Shown: piece by piece, positions 1 to 6,291 of the stretch | Layout of the letters: each line of letters begins with the position of its first letter | Position numbering within the stretch: the first letter of the stretch is position 1 | DNA from: an uncultured Flavobacteriales bacterium | GTDB taxonomy: Bacteria > Bacteroidota > Bacteroidia > Flavobacteriales_D > Crocinitomicaceae | Direction: 5' to 3' | DNA: 14,205 nt | NCBI GenBank assembly: GCA_905479845.1 | Contig: CAJQOB010000326.1 | Coordinates: 1 to 14,205, forward strand | Made by a program: the position numbers and the translations under genes | Notes under the pieces: model-generated | Database searches by the model: none | Seen by the model: only the letters and a program-made list of their open reading frames with translations | Told to the model about the DNA's origin: nothing

Positions 1-120
1 CCAGAAAAAATCCAAGGATGTCTTCTGTCGATTGAGTGGCTTTTGTTTTTGCGTACGGCTAATATATTCATCGTTTTCTTTCTTCGAAGGCAAAAATACG
101 TCTACTTGTACATCCACCAA
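1..120 (-). CDS. Possible 5' part of an unidentified minus-strand gene running off the left edge
   Basis: On the minus strand a frame is open from the TAA at 178-180 down to the window edge. From a possible TTG (118-120) or GTG (115-117) start it reads VDVQVDVFLPSKKENDEY, followed by a Lys/Arg/Gln-rich stretch and a hydrophobic end (SLDFFW). Its composition is more protein-like than the two plus-strand frames that are also open here; those are Cys/Ser/Phe-rich, as expected of antisense reading, and stop at 130-132 and 147-149. There is no ATG in the frame and no recognisable domain in about 40 residues. A plus-strand gene tail ending at 132 or 149 is not excluded. No function can be given. 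Confidence 0.3.
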   Translation of the reverse strand, partial: MVDVQVDVFLPSKKENDEYISRTQKQKPLNRQKTSLDFFW

Positions 121-140
121 CAGGAAAGTTGATATTTTTA
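106..140 (+). promoter_or_regulatory. Candidate Bacteroidota-type promoter for the 158-2368 operon
   Basis: TATTTTTA at 133-140 matches the -7 consensus TAnnTTTG except for the last base, and ends 17 bases before the ATG at 158. That spacing is close to the other promoters in this window. A TTG at 106-108 could be the upstream element, but the 24-base gap is longer than usual. This is weak support, given because no other candidate precedes the first gene of the operon. Confidence 0.3.
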
Positions 141-157
141 CCACCAAATAAAGAATT

Positions 158-577
158 ATGAACTGTAAAGTGCACTTTTATTTGTTGAATGATGATTTTT
201 CCGTTGAACATGCCGAAGCAAATCACGATGGAAAAGAATCAGAAAATAACCGTTTGCATGAATGGGAGGATGAACTGGAAATTACGACAGCTGTAACAGG
301 TATTGATATTCACGAAGGTGTGTCATTCCCGCTTCAAGGTCAATTCCCAGATGGCAAAGATTTCAATTTTGAGATTACCAAAATGCGTTTGTTCGAACTC
401 TCAGGTGATCAAAAAACAATTATTGGTTGTTCTGAATCCCTTTTCGATTCGTATGAATGGTTGGAAGGCGAGAACTTTACCTTGAAGGTTTACCTTAAAG
501 ATTATGAACCTTTAACCAATCCTATTCCTGGGATCTACATTGCTGCGCAGGAGTTTCCCAAAGAATTGATGTTCTAA
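158..577 (+). CDS. Small acidic protein of unknown function, first gene of the ABC/BrkB operon
   Basis: This encodes a 139-residue soluble protein with no signal peptide and no membrane segment, so it is probably cytoplasmic. It is rich in Asp and Glu (for example DGKESENN and HEWEDELE around residues 24-40). The rest alternates short beta-prone stretches with charged turns (FEITKMRLFEL at 71-81, FTLKVYLKDY at 107-116), suggesting a small all-beta fold. I do not recognise a family. The gene is the first of three tightly packed genes: its TAA (575-577) shares one base with the ATG of the ABC ATPase (577-579), so the two are very likely translationally coupled. That suggests a role with the ATPase, for example as an accessory subunit, but this is inference. 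The ATG at 158 follows an AT-rich leader, as is usual in Bacteroidota. Confidence 0.8.
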   Translation: MNCKVHFYLLNDDFSVEHAEANHDGKESENNRLHEWEDELEITTAVTGIDIHEGVSFPLQGQFPDGKDFNFEITKMRLFELSGDQKTIIGCSESLFDSYEWLEGENFTLKVYLKDYEPLTNPIPGIYIAAQEFPKELMF

Positions 578-1518
578 TGCTGGAACTTCAACATGTTTCA
601 CTGCAATTTGATAAGAAAAAAATTCTTGATGATATTTCATTGTCCATAAGTGAAGGTGAAATCGTTGGAATAATTGGTAAAAGTGGAATGGGGAAGACCT
701 CACTTCTTAAAATCATGTCTGCTCATCTTACGGCCAATTCAGGAGAGGTTTTCTATGCTGGGAATCTGCTTGTCGGCCCAAATGAAAAATTAATTCCTGG
801 ATATGAAGATCTCCAAGTTGTCAATCAGGATTTTGCACTTGATCTTTATCACTCTGTAGAAGAGAATGTACGTGAAAAGGTGCTGCATCTTCCTAAAAAG
901 GAACAGCTGGTTTTGATTGATGAGGTGCTATCATTGGTAGAATTAGATGAGTTAAGGTTACAGAAGGCACATTTACTTTCGGGAGGAGAACAGCAGCGTT
1001 TAGCGTTAGCGAGAGCTCTGGCTTGTGAGCCTACGTTCATTTTTCTTGATGAACCCTTTGTGCATTTGGACCAAGCACTGCGATTTCGAATAATGAATTA
1101 TTTGATTCGCTTGAACGAAGTTAGAAATACCTCGATCGTTCTTATTTCGCACGATGGTTCAGAATTGATGGGACTTGTAAGTCGTTTGATGCATTTGCAG
1201 AATGGAAAGATTGTTCGTGATGATCACCCGCATAATTTGTTCTATCAGCCAACAAGTGTTGAGCAAGCTGAGCTATTGGGTACTATTAATGAAATTGAAA
1301 TAGAGGGGGGGCAATTGCTTTTTCGCCCGAATGAATATTCCTTGGAGTCTGGTAGCATCAAAGTCAATGTTAAATTCAAACGCTCTTTAAACACTGGGCT
1401 CATAGTATTGAACTACTTCGTAACTCAGGATGGGACAAATATTGTACTTTCGAGTAAGGATGTCCTGAGTTCAATAAATTACTTTTACATTCAAAAGAAA
1501 GATGAGTACAAGTCGTAA
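577..1518 (+). CDS. ABC transporter ATP-binding protein with C-terminal TOBE-like domain
   Basis: This 313-residue protein is a complete ABC nucleotide-binding domain plus a C-terminal extension. Walker A is GKSGMGKT (34-41), the Q-loop Gln is 84, the signature LSGGEQQR is 134-141, Walker B is FIFLDEP with catalytic Glu159, and the H-loop His is 192. All catalytic motifs are intact, so it should hydrolyse ATP. Residues about 233-306, starting with a GTINEIE segment and an FRPNEYSL stretch like the RPE motif, resemble the TOBE regulatory domain of iron, molybdate or polyamine importer ATPases. The gene overlaps its upstream neighbour by 1 base and the downstream BrkB-family gene by 17 bases. 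No permease or substrate-binding protein is encoded nearby, so the substrate is unknown and the membrane partner must lie elsewhere or be unconventional. A run of seven G (1305-1311) sits in the TOBE-like part. Confidence 0.92.
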   Translation: MLELQHVSLQFDKKKILDDISLSISEGEIVGIIGKSGMGKTSLLKIMSAHLTANSGEVFYAGNLLVGPNEKLIPGYEDLQVVNQDFALDLYHSVEENVREKVLHLPKKEQLVLIDEVLSLVELDELRLQKAHLLSGGEQQRLALARALACEPTFIFLDEPFVHLDQALRFRIMNYLIRLNEVRNTSIVLISHDGSELMGLVSRLMHLQNGKIVRDDHPHNLFYQPTSVEQAELLGTINEIEIEGGQLLFRPNEYSLESGSIKVNVKFKRSLNTGLIVLNYFVTQDGTNIVLSSKDVLSSINYFYIQKKDEYKS

Positions 1519-2368
1519 AAATCTAGTGATAAGCACTTTTAAGGAGTTCATTGCGGAGCGATCTTTCTTGCATGGAGCTGCTTTGGCTTATTATGCCATT
1601 TTCGCTTTAGTCCCAATTTTGTACCTAAGCATTGATATATTCGGAAGGGTAGTGGGGCATGAAACCATGGTAAGTATTATTGAAGATTTTCTGACGGTTC
1701 AAATTGGGCTTTCCGATGTAACTGGAATACTTGAATTTCTGGGTCAACTTGATTTAGGTGGGGGAAATATTTTCATGGAAGTTATTGGGATGATTGCACT
1801 GATGTTTTCCTCAACGGCCTTGATCAATTCTTTGCGTCGGAGCATGAACGATTTCTATGATTTGGATAAGTTGACAGGTTCGCGTAGAAAATTAATTGTC
1901 CGAAGTGCTTTGTTTCGATTATTGTCGATGCTATTCATTACAGGAACAACGGTATTGTTAGTGATTTTTTACTTTGCCGAAACGATTTTCCTTTCCATAG
2001 GAAACGATCTGTTTTCAAATTACGATTTTCTAAATACCCTGTTCACCTATTTCGCTCAACACGGAATCCCTCTTCTGGCTAATGGTATTATTTTCGCGTT
2101 TGTTTTTAAATATCTTCATGATGGGAAAGTAGTTTGGCGGAGTGCAATTCAAGGGGCAGTTGTAACTAGTATCCTTTTGTATTTAGGTCAGTTATTGATT
2201 CAATTTTATCTTACTCATTATTTCTTTGCCGCTGGTGGTGGAGTTGTAGGGACTGTCTTGATAATCTTAGTTTGGGTCTACTATTCGTCTCAAATCATCT
2301 TTCTTGGTGCTAAATATATCGCCGTAAAATCTCGATTAATGGGTGATCCTATTCGATTAAGAGATTAA
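1502..2368 (+). CDS. YihY/BrkB-family inner membrane protein
   Basis: This 288-residue polytopic membrane protein has about six hydrophobic segments, near residues 25-47, 90-111, 137-165, 183-204, 215-238 and 247-275. The family hallmarks are the first segment (GAALAYYAIFALVPILYL) and the last, a Gly-rich turn followed by LIILVWVYYSSQIIFLGAKY, which is the standard C-terminal signature of YihY/virulence factor BrkB proteins. The family was once labelled ribonuclease BN in error; its biochemical role is not settled, and a transport function has been proposed. The usual family length is 280-330 residues, so the gene appears complete. Its ATG lies 17 bases inside the end of the ABC ATPase gene, implying coupled translation and perhaps a shared process. 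The next methionine is residue 56, inside the first loop, which supports this start. Confidence 0.9.
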   Translation: MSTSRKNLVISTFKEFIAERSFLHGAALAYYAIFALVPILYLSIDIFGRVVGHETMVSIIEDFLTVQIGLSDVTGILEFLGQLDLGGGNIFMEVIGMIALMFSSTALINSLRRSMNDFYDLDKLTGSRRKLIVRSALFRLLSMLFITGTTVLLVIFYFAETIFLSIGNDLFSNYDFLNTLFTYFAQHGIPLLANGIIFAFVFKYLHDGKVVWRSAIQGAVVTSILLYLGQLLIQFYLTHYFFAAGGGVVGTVLIILVWVYYSSQIIFLGAKYIAVKSRLMGDPIRLRD

Positions 2369-2380
2369 TAAATCGTCAAA

Positions 2381-2408
2381 TAATCGTTTATATTCTAAGA
2401 AATGATTA
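2381..2408. promoter_or_regulatory. Imperfect inverted repeat upstream of the XRE/S24 regulator, candidate operator
   Basis: TAATCGTTT (2381-2389) and AAATGATTA (2400-2408) are inverted copies with 8 of 9 positions matching, separated by 10 bases. The dyad lies 33 bases before the ATG of the repressor-like gene at 2442. It abuts a weak -7-like box, TACATTTC (2407-2414). A dimeric XRE/S24 protein repressing its own promoter would be expected to bind such a site. The region is AT-rich, so a chance match is quite possible. The same repeat could instead form a hairpin after the BrkB-family gene, though no T-run follows it. Confidence 0.3.
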
Positions 2409-2441
2409 CATTTCCAACGAATTATTGATTAAAATATCGAC

Positions 2442-3242
2442 ATGGCAATTGGAATTAACCTTAAACTTTTAAGAAAACGCTTGGGCAAATCTCAGGAAGA
2501 AGTGGCGAATGACCTCGGTTTAACGCGTAGCTCATACTCTGGTTACGAGAACAATGTTGCACAGCCAAACTTGGATAGTTTGATCCTTTTTAGTGATTAT
2601 TATCGAGTGTCGATTGATGATTTAGTTCGTAAGGATTTTCAGAAGTACAAAGAATCTGAATGGGAAAAAATCGATAAAGGGCTTTCTGCTGATGTGAAAG
2701 GTCAAAAATTACGCGTTTTAACTGCCATGGTGGATGAAAACAATGAAGATATTATTGAAATGATTCCAATGAAAGCCAGTGCTGGTTATACGGCTGGTTA
2801 TGCAGATCCAGATTATATCAAGGTGTTACCAACTTTTCATCTTCCTTTCTTATCAAAAGATAGAAAGTATCGTTCATTCCCGATTAAAGGTGACTCAATG
2901 CCTCCGGTGGTTGAAGGTTCATATGTCGTTGCTGAGTTTATTCAAAATTGGATGTCAATTAGAAGTGGAACACCCTGTATCGTCGTTACAAAGGACGAAG
3001 GGATTGTGTTTAAGGTTGTTCATAATCTTTTGAGCTCGGAACAGTCATTTCAACTGTGTTCGACAAATACTTTCTACGAGCCATACATGGTTCACGCAAA
3101 TGATGTTTTAGAGATTTGGAAGTTTGTGAATTACATTTCTCCGGAATTACCAGAAGTTCGGCTGGATGACAAGGAATTATCTAAAACGCTTCAAGGCTTG
3201 CAACAAGAGGTTCATGCGTTGAAAGCAATTATCAAGAATTAA
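2442..3242 (+). CDS. XRE-family transcriptional regulator with S24 (LexA/CI-like) peptidase domain
   Basis: This 266-residue cytoplasmic DNA-binding protein is built like phage CI or LexA repressors. Residues about 5-62 form an XRE helix-turn-helix (LLRKRLGKSQEEVANDLGLT, then SSYSGYENN). Residues about 105-230 form an S24 peptidase fold with the nucleophile motif GDSMPP (Ser152) and a downstream Lys191 (IVFKVV) in the place of the general base. Two Ala-Gly pairs precede it (114-115 and 118-119), at 38 and 34 residues from Ser152, comparable to the cleavage-site spacing in lambda CI and LexA, so RecA-stimulated self-cleavage is possible. The tail (about 244-264) is a short heptad-like helix. 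The gene is preceded by a 73-base gap with a candidate operator and ends tail-to-tail with recQ, overlapping it by 4 bases. Target genes are unknown; autoregulation is likely by analogy. It may respond to stress rather than being a prophage repressor, since no phage genes are nearby. Confidence 0.88.
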   Translation: MAIGINLKLLRKRLGKSQEEVANDLGLTRSSYSGYENNVAQPNLDSLILFSDYYRVSIDDLVRKDFQKYKESEWEKIDKGLSADVKGQKLRVLTAMVDENNEDIIEMIPMKASAGYTAGYADPDYIKVLPTFHLPFLSKDRKYRSFPIKGDSMPPVVEGSYVVAEFIQNWMSIRSGTPCIVVTKDEGIVFKVVHNLLSSEQSFQLCSTNTFYEPYMVHANDVLEIWKFVNYISPELPEVRLDDKELSKTLQGLQQEVHALKAIIKN

Positions 3243-5113
3243 TTTCTGTATTCTCCTCCTTCAAAGTGAATCGTTTCCTCTAGCATTAATTGGCGAACAG
3301 CACGCATGATCATTTCTTTCTTGATGGAAAGTCGATTTACAAGAGTGTCTAGTGTTGCCGGCAGCAGAGTGGGGATGAGCTCAATTAATTCTTCAAAAGA
3401 ATGATTACTGTTTGCTTCTTCCCGACAGCGATCGCAATTCCCACAATTCTCAACATCTCCTCCAAAATATTTGGAAATTAGTTGTGTTCTGCATTCTGAG
3501 GACTGGATGTATGCAATCATGGAGGCCAATTTGGAATTTTCCAAGTCCCTTCTTTGTTCGTAAATCGAGAAATCCAATTTTAAATAATTGTCCGGAAAGC
3601 GTTCGTGTAACAAACTGATCTTTGGTAAAGATGTTCGGAAGTTGATGTCAATCACACCATATTGCTCTAAATGCTCCAGTTGACGCGTTAATTCTTTTGT
3701 GTTAACCGATAGTCTTTTTGCCATTTCAGACTCGTGAATGGAAACGAAATGATCAAAAATTCCCGAATGAGACCTTGAAAGTAAGGTAATCAGTTTTGAG
3801 ACTGAATCATGTCCCACTTGAAACTTGTACAAAGCGGAACTGCCAATGGAATATTTCAAGCGTGTCGGTTGGAAATTACTTTCTGAGAAGTAAAGATCTC
3901 CATTCGTTTGAAGAATTTTCAGGGCGTGATAAACTTCTGTTATCGAAAAGTTGAATGTTTTTGTAAAAGCGCGTAAGTCGAAGGGGTAGGTCTCGTTTTC
4001 TCCCGAGCCAATAGCAATTTTCAGAAAGTTGCAAACACTTGAATAGATTTGTTTAATCCTTTCTTTGGAAGGATATTTAGCATCCAATTGCTGTTGCATT
4101 GTAATCAAATCCTTTTCTTCCCAAAAGGCTATTGCATCAGCCGATGCGCCATCACGTCCAGCTCTTCCTGCTTCTTGGTAATAAGCCTCTAAGGTGTTAG
4201 GGATTTCAAAATGTAAAACAAATCGTACATCCGATTTATCAATTCCCATTCCGAAGGCATTAGTCGCCACCATGATTTTTATAGCCCCCTTCATCCAGTT
4301 AGTGAGCATGTACGAGCGATCTTCTGCACTCAATCCTCCATGATAAAACCCAGCATTGATGTTTTTAAGTCGCAACTGGCGAACTACCTCTTTTACACTT
4401 TTCCGCGTTTGACAGTATACGATTCCAGTTTCCTGACCTCTATTGTGACAGTAGTCAATGATTGATCCGAGCTTATTCTGACTGGCCCGAACATGATAGC
4501 TTAAATTATCTCTATTAAGAGGAGCGCTATATTCTTTTGGAGATTTTAACGCCAAGAACTCAGCGATGTCTTTTTTTGTTTTTTGAGTTGCTGATGCCGT
4601 GAACGCTGCTACGGGAACTTCAGGGTGCATTTCTCTAATTGTTGAGATCTCTCGATAAGCAGGACGAAAATCATGTCCCCATTCAGAAATACAATGGGCT
4701 TCATCCACTACAATCAAGCTGACTGGCATTTCTTTGAAACGCTCCAAGAATAAATCGGACTTCAGGCGTTCGGGACTTGTATACAGAAATTTTACACCTC
4801 CGAATCTGCAATTGTCTAGCGCAATATCAATTTCTCGATAACTAAGAGTACTTGTTATCAATTGGGCTTTAATTCCTTTTGAAGTGAGTTGATCAACTTG
4901 GTCTTGCATAAGCGCTATCAAAGGCGAGACAACCAATGTGATACCATCCAAAGCCATTGCAGGCACCTGAAAACAAACCGACTTTCCACCTCCTGTTGGA
5001 AGGATTGCCAAAGTGTCGTGACCGTAAATAATGCCATCGACAATCTCTTCCTGTAAAGGACGAAAGGACTCATGTCCCCAATGTTTCTTCAGTATTTCCC
5101 TACTTCTTTCCAA
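3239..5113 (-). CDS. recQ: RecQ-family ATP-dependent DNA helicase
   Basis: This 624-residue superfamily 2 helicase is predicted to unwind DNA 3'-5' during recombination and replication-fork repair. Helicase motifs are intact: RPLQ near residue 18, Walker A LPTGGGKS (38-45), DEAH (137-140) followed by the aromatic-rich loop CISEWGHDFRP, TASAT (172-176), and motif VI QEAGRAGRDG (313-322). The RecQ zinc cluster is Cys541, Cys557, Cys560 and Cys563. It sits far from the helicase core, with about 200 residues of probable winged-helix sequence before it, and no HRDC domain is evident after it, unlike E. coli RecQ. The only sensible start is TTG (5111-5113). A TGA lies seven codons upstream, and the next methionine is residue 53, past Walker A. 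The 3' end overlaps the XRE gene by 4 bases, convergent; the 5' end faces ilvE. Confidence 0.95.
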   Translation of the reverse strand: MERSREILKKHWGHESFRPLQEEIVDGIIYGHDTLAILPTGGGKSVCFQVPAMALDGITLVVSPLIALMQDQVDQLTSKGIKAQLITSTLSYREIDIALDNCRFGGVKFLYTSPERLKSDLFLERFKEMPVSLIVVDEAHCISEWGHDFRPAYREISTIREMHPEVPVAAFTASATQKTKKDIAEFLALKSPKEYSAPLNRDNLSYHVRASQNKLGSIIDYCHNRGQETGIVYCQTRKSVKEVVRQLRLKNINAGFYHGGLSAEDRSYMLTNWMKGAIKIMVATNAFGMGIDKSDVRFVLHFEIPNTLEAYYQEAGRAGRDGASADAIAFWEEKDLITMQQQLDAKYPSKERIKQIYSSVCNFLKIAIGSGENETYPFDLRAFTKTFNFSITEVYHALKILQTNGDLYFSESNFQPTRLKYSIGSSALYKFQVGHDSVSKLITLLSRSHSGIFDHFVSIHESEMAKRLSVNTKELTRQLEHLEQYGVIDINFRTSLPKISLLHERFPDNYLKLDFSIYEQRRDLENSKLASMIAYIQSSECRTQLISKYFGGDVENCGNCDRCREEANSNHSFEELIELIPTLLPATLDTLVNRLSIKKEMIMRAVRQLMLEETIHFEGGEYRN

Positions 5114-5132
5114 TTGTTTTCTACGATCTATT

Positions 5133-5160
5133 CAAAATTACTGATTTTATTCTGTGCAAT
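5133..5160 (-). promoter_or_regulatory. recQ promoter
   Basis: Read on the minus strand, TAATTTTG (5140-5133) is an exact match to the Bacteroidota -7 consensus TAnnTTTG. ATTG (5160-5157) lies 16 bases upstream as a weaker -33 element. The box ends 19 bases before the TTG start codon of recQ, almost the same distance as for ilvE. That supports TTG at 5113 as the true start. Confidence 0.6.
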
Positions 5161-5171
5161 ATATAGTCGAC

Positions 5172-5202
5172 TTTGATAATTGCTAGATTCTACGTACTTT
5201 TG
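5172..5202 (+). promoter_or_regulatory. ilvE promoter
   Basis: TTTG at 5172-5175 is followed after 19 bases by TACTTTTG at 5195-5202. Both elements and the spacing match the Bacteroidota housekeeping promoter (TTTG, about 19-21 bases, TAnnTTTG). The -7 box ends 18 bases before the ATG at 5221, so transcription should begin downstream of any start upstream of 5202. It lies back-to-back with the recQ promoter, with about 11 bases between the two upstream elements. Confidence 0.75.
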
Positions 5203-5220
5203 CGGCACAGAAAATCTCCT

Positions 5221-6291
5221 ATGTTACACGACGAACTTACCATAAAGACAACACGAATTTCAGCATCTCGTATCAATACGGTTGATTGGGATAATCTTCC
5301 TTTCGGAAAAGTGTTCTCCGATCACATGTTAGTGATGGATTACAAAGATGGGGAATGGCAGCAACCAGAGATTCTACCTTTCGGAGCATTGGACTTGCAT
5401 CCAGCAACATCGGCAATTCATTATGGACAATCAATCTTTGAAGGCATGAAAGCTACCAAAGATGAAGATGGTAATGTATTGATATTTCGACCAGATTTGA
5501 ATGCGAAGCGTTTTCACGAATCATGTGAAAGAATGTGTATGCCAACTCTTTCTGAGTCAACTTTTATTGAGTTGATCAAAAAAACTGTTAACATGGACCG
5601 TGAATGGGTACCGTCGAAAGAGGGGTACGCGCTGTATATACGTCCTTTTATGTTCGCTACAGATGATTTCATTGGAATTAAGCCTTCTGATACGTATAAG
5701 TTCATCATTTTCACTTGTCCAGTTGGTGCGTATTATTCGCAACCTGTTAACGTGAAGATTGAAGAGTATTATACTCGAGCTGTTGAAGGTGGAGTTGGAC
5801 GAGCGAAAACTGCGGGTAACTACGCCGCTTCTCTTTATCCTGCGAAATTGGCAAAAGAGCAAGGGTTCGATCAATTGATTTGGACGGATGCGAAAGAGCA
5901 TAAATTTATTGAAGAATCGGGAACGATGAACGTTGTTTTTGAAATCGATGGAAAAATGGTTACTCCAGCGGAGGATACGGATACAATCTTAAGAGGTGTT
6001 ACCAAGCGATCTGTTGTTGATGTGGCAAAGAGCTGGGGGATTCCTGTGGAAGAGAGAGAAATTTCAGTTGAAGAATTGGTAAAAGCACTTCGTGAAGGAA
6101 GAGTGACTGATGCTTTTGGAGCTGGAACGGCTGCAACAATTGCGCAAATTGCTAAAATCGGATACCGCGATGATTTGTTTGAACTTCCTGACCCTAAAAC
6201 GAGAGAGACTTCAAACAAGATCAGTGCTTACTTGAGAAATTTGAAGGCTGGAAAAACTACCGACGAATTCGGCTGGTTGTTGAAATTCTAG
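5221..6291 (+). CDS. ilvE: Branched-chain amino acid aminotransferase (class IV PLP enzyme)
   Basis: This cytoplasmic enzyme transfers the amino group between glutamate and the 2-keto acids of valine, leucine and isoleucine, the last step of their synthesis and first of their breakdown. The 356-residue length fits the BCAT II subgroup. The PLP-binding lysine is Lys196 in RAKTAGNYAAS. Other family signatures are HYGQSIFEGMKA (residues 67-78), IRPFMFATDD (140-149), the EESGTMNVVFEI stretch that contacts the cofactor, and GAGTAATI near the C-terminus. The frame extends upstream to a TTG at 5173, but the promoter -7 box lies at 5195-5202, so the ATG at 5221 is chosen. The first residues (LHDELTIKTT) resemble typical BCAT N-termini. 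It ends tail-to-tail with the Kelch gene with a 4-base overlap. No other branched-chain biosynthesis gene is nearby. Confidence 0.95.
   Translation: MLHDELTIKTTRISASRINTVDWDNLPFGKVFSDHMLVMDYKDGEWQQPEILPFGALDLHPATSAIHYGQSIFEGMKATKDEDGNVLIFRPDLNAKRFHESCERMCMPTLSESTFIELIKKTVNMDREWVPSKEGYALYIRPFMFATDDFIGIKPSDTYKFIIFTCPVGAYYSQPVNVKIEEYYTRAVEGGVGRAKTAGNYAASLYPAKLAKEQGFDQLIWTDAKEHKFIEESGTMNVVFEIDGKMVTPAEDTDTILRGVTKRSVVDVAKSWGIPVEEREISVEELVKALREGRVTDAFGAGTAATIAQIAKIGYRDDLFELPDPKTRETSNKISAYLRNLKAGKTTDEFGWLLKF

Noticed and set aside
5173..5220. Upstream TTG extension of ilvE
   Set aside because: It overlaps the promoter -7 box at 5195-5202; the ATG at 5221 gives a normal BCAT length and N-terminus.
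5557..6218. Two antisense frames of about 115 codons (5557-5901 and 5871-6218) on the minus strand within ilvE
   Set aside because: They are Ser/Ile/Arg-rich shadows of a well-defined enzyme, with no domain and no promoter.
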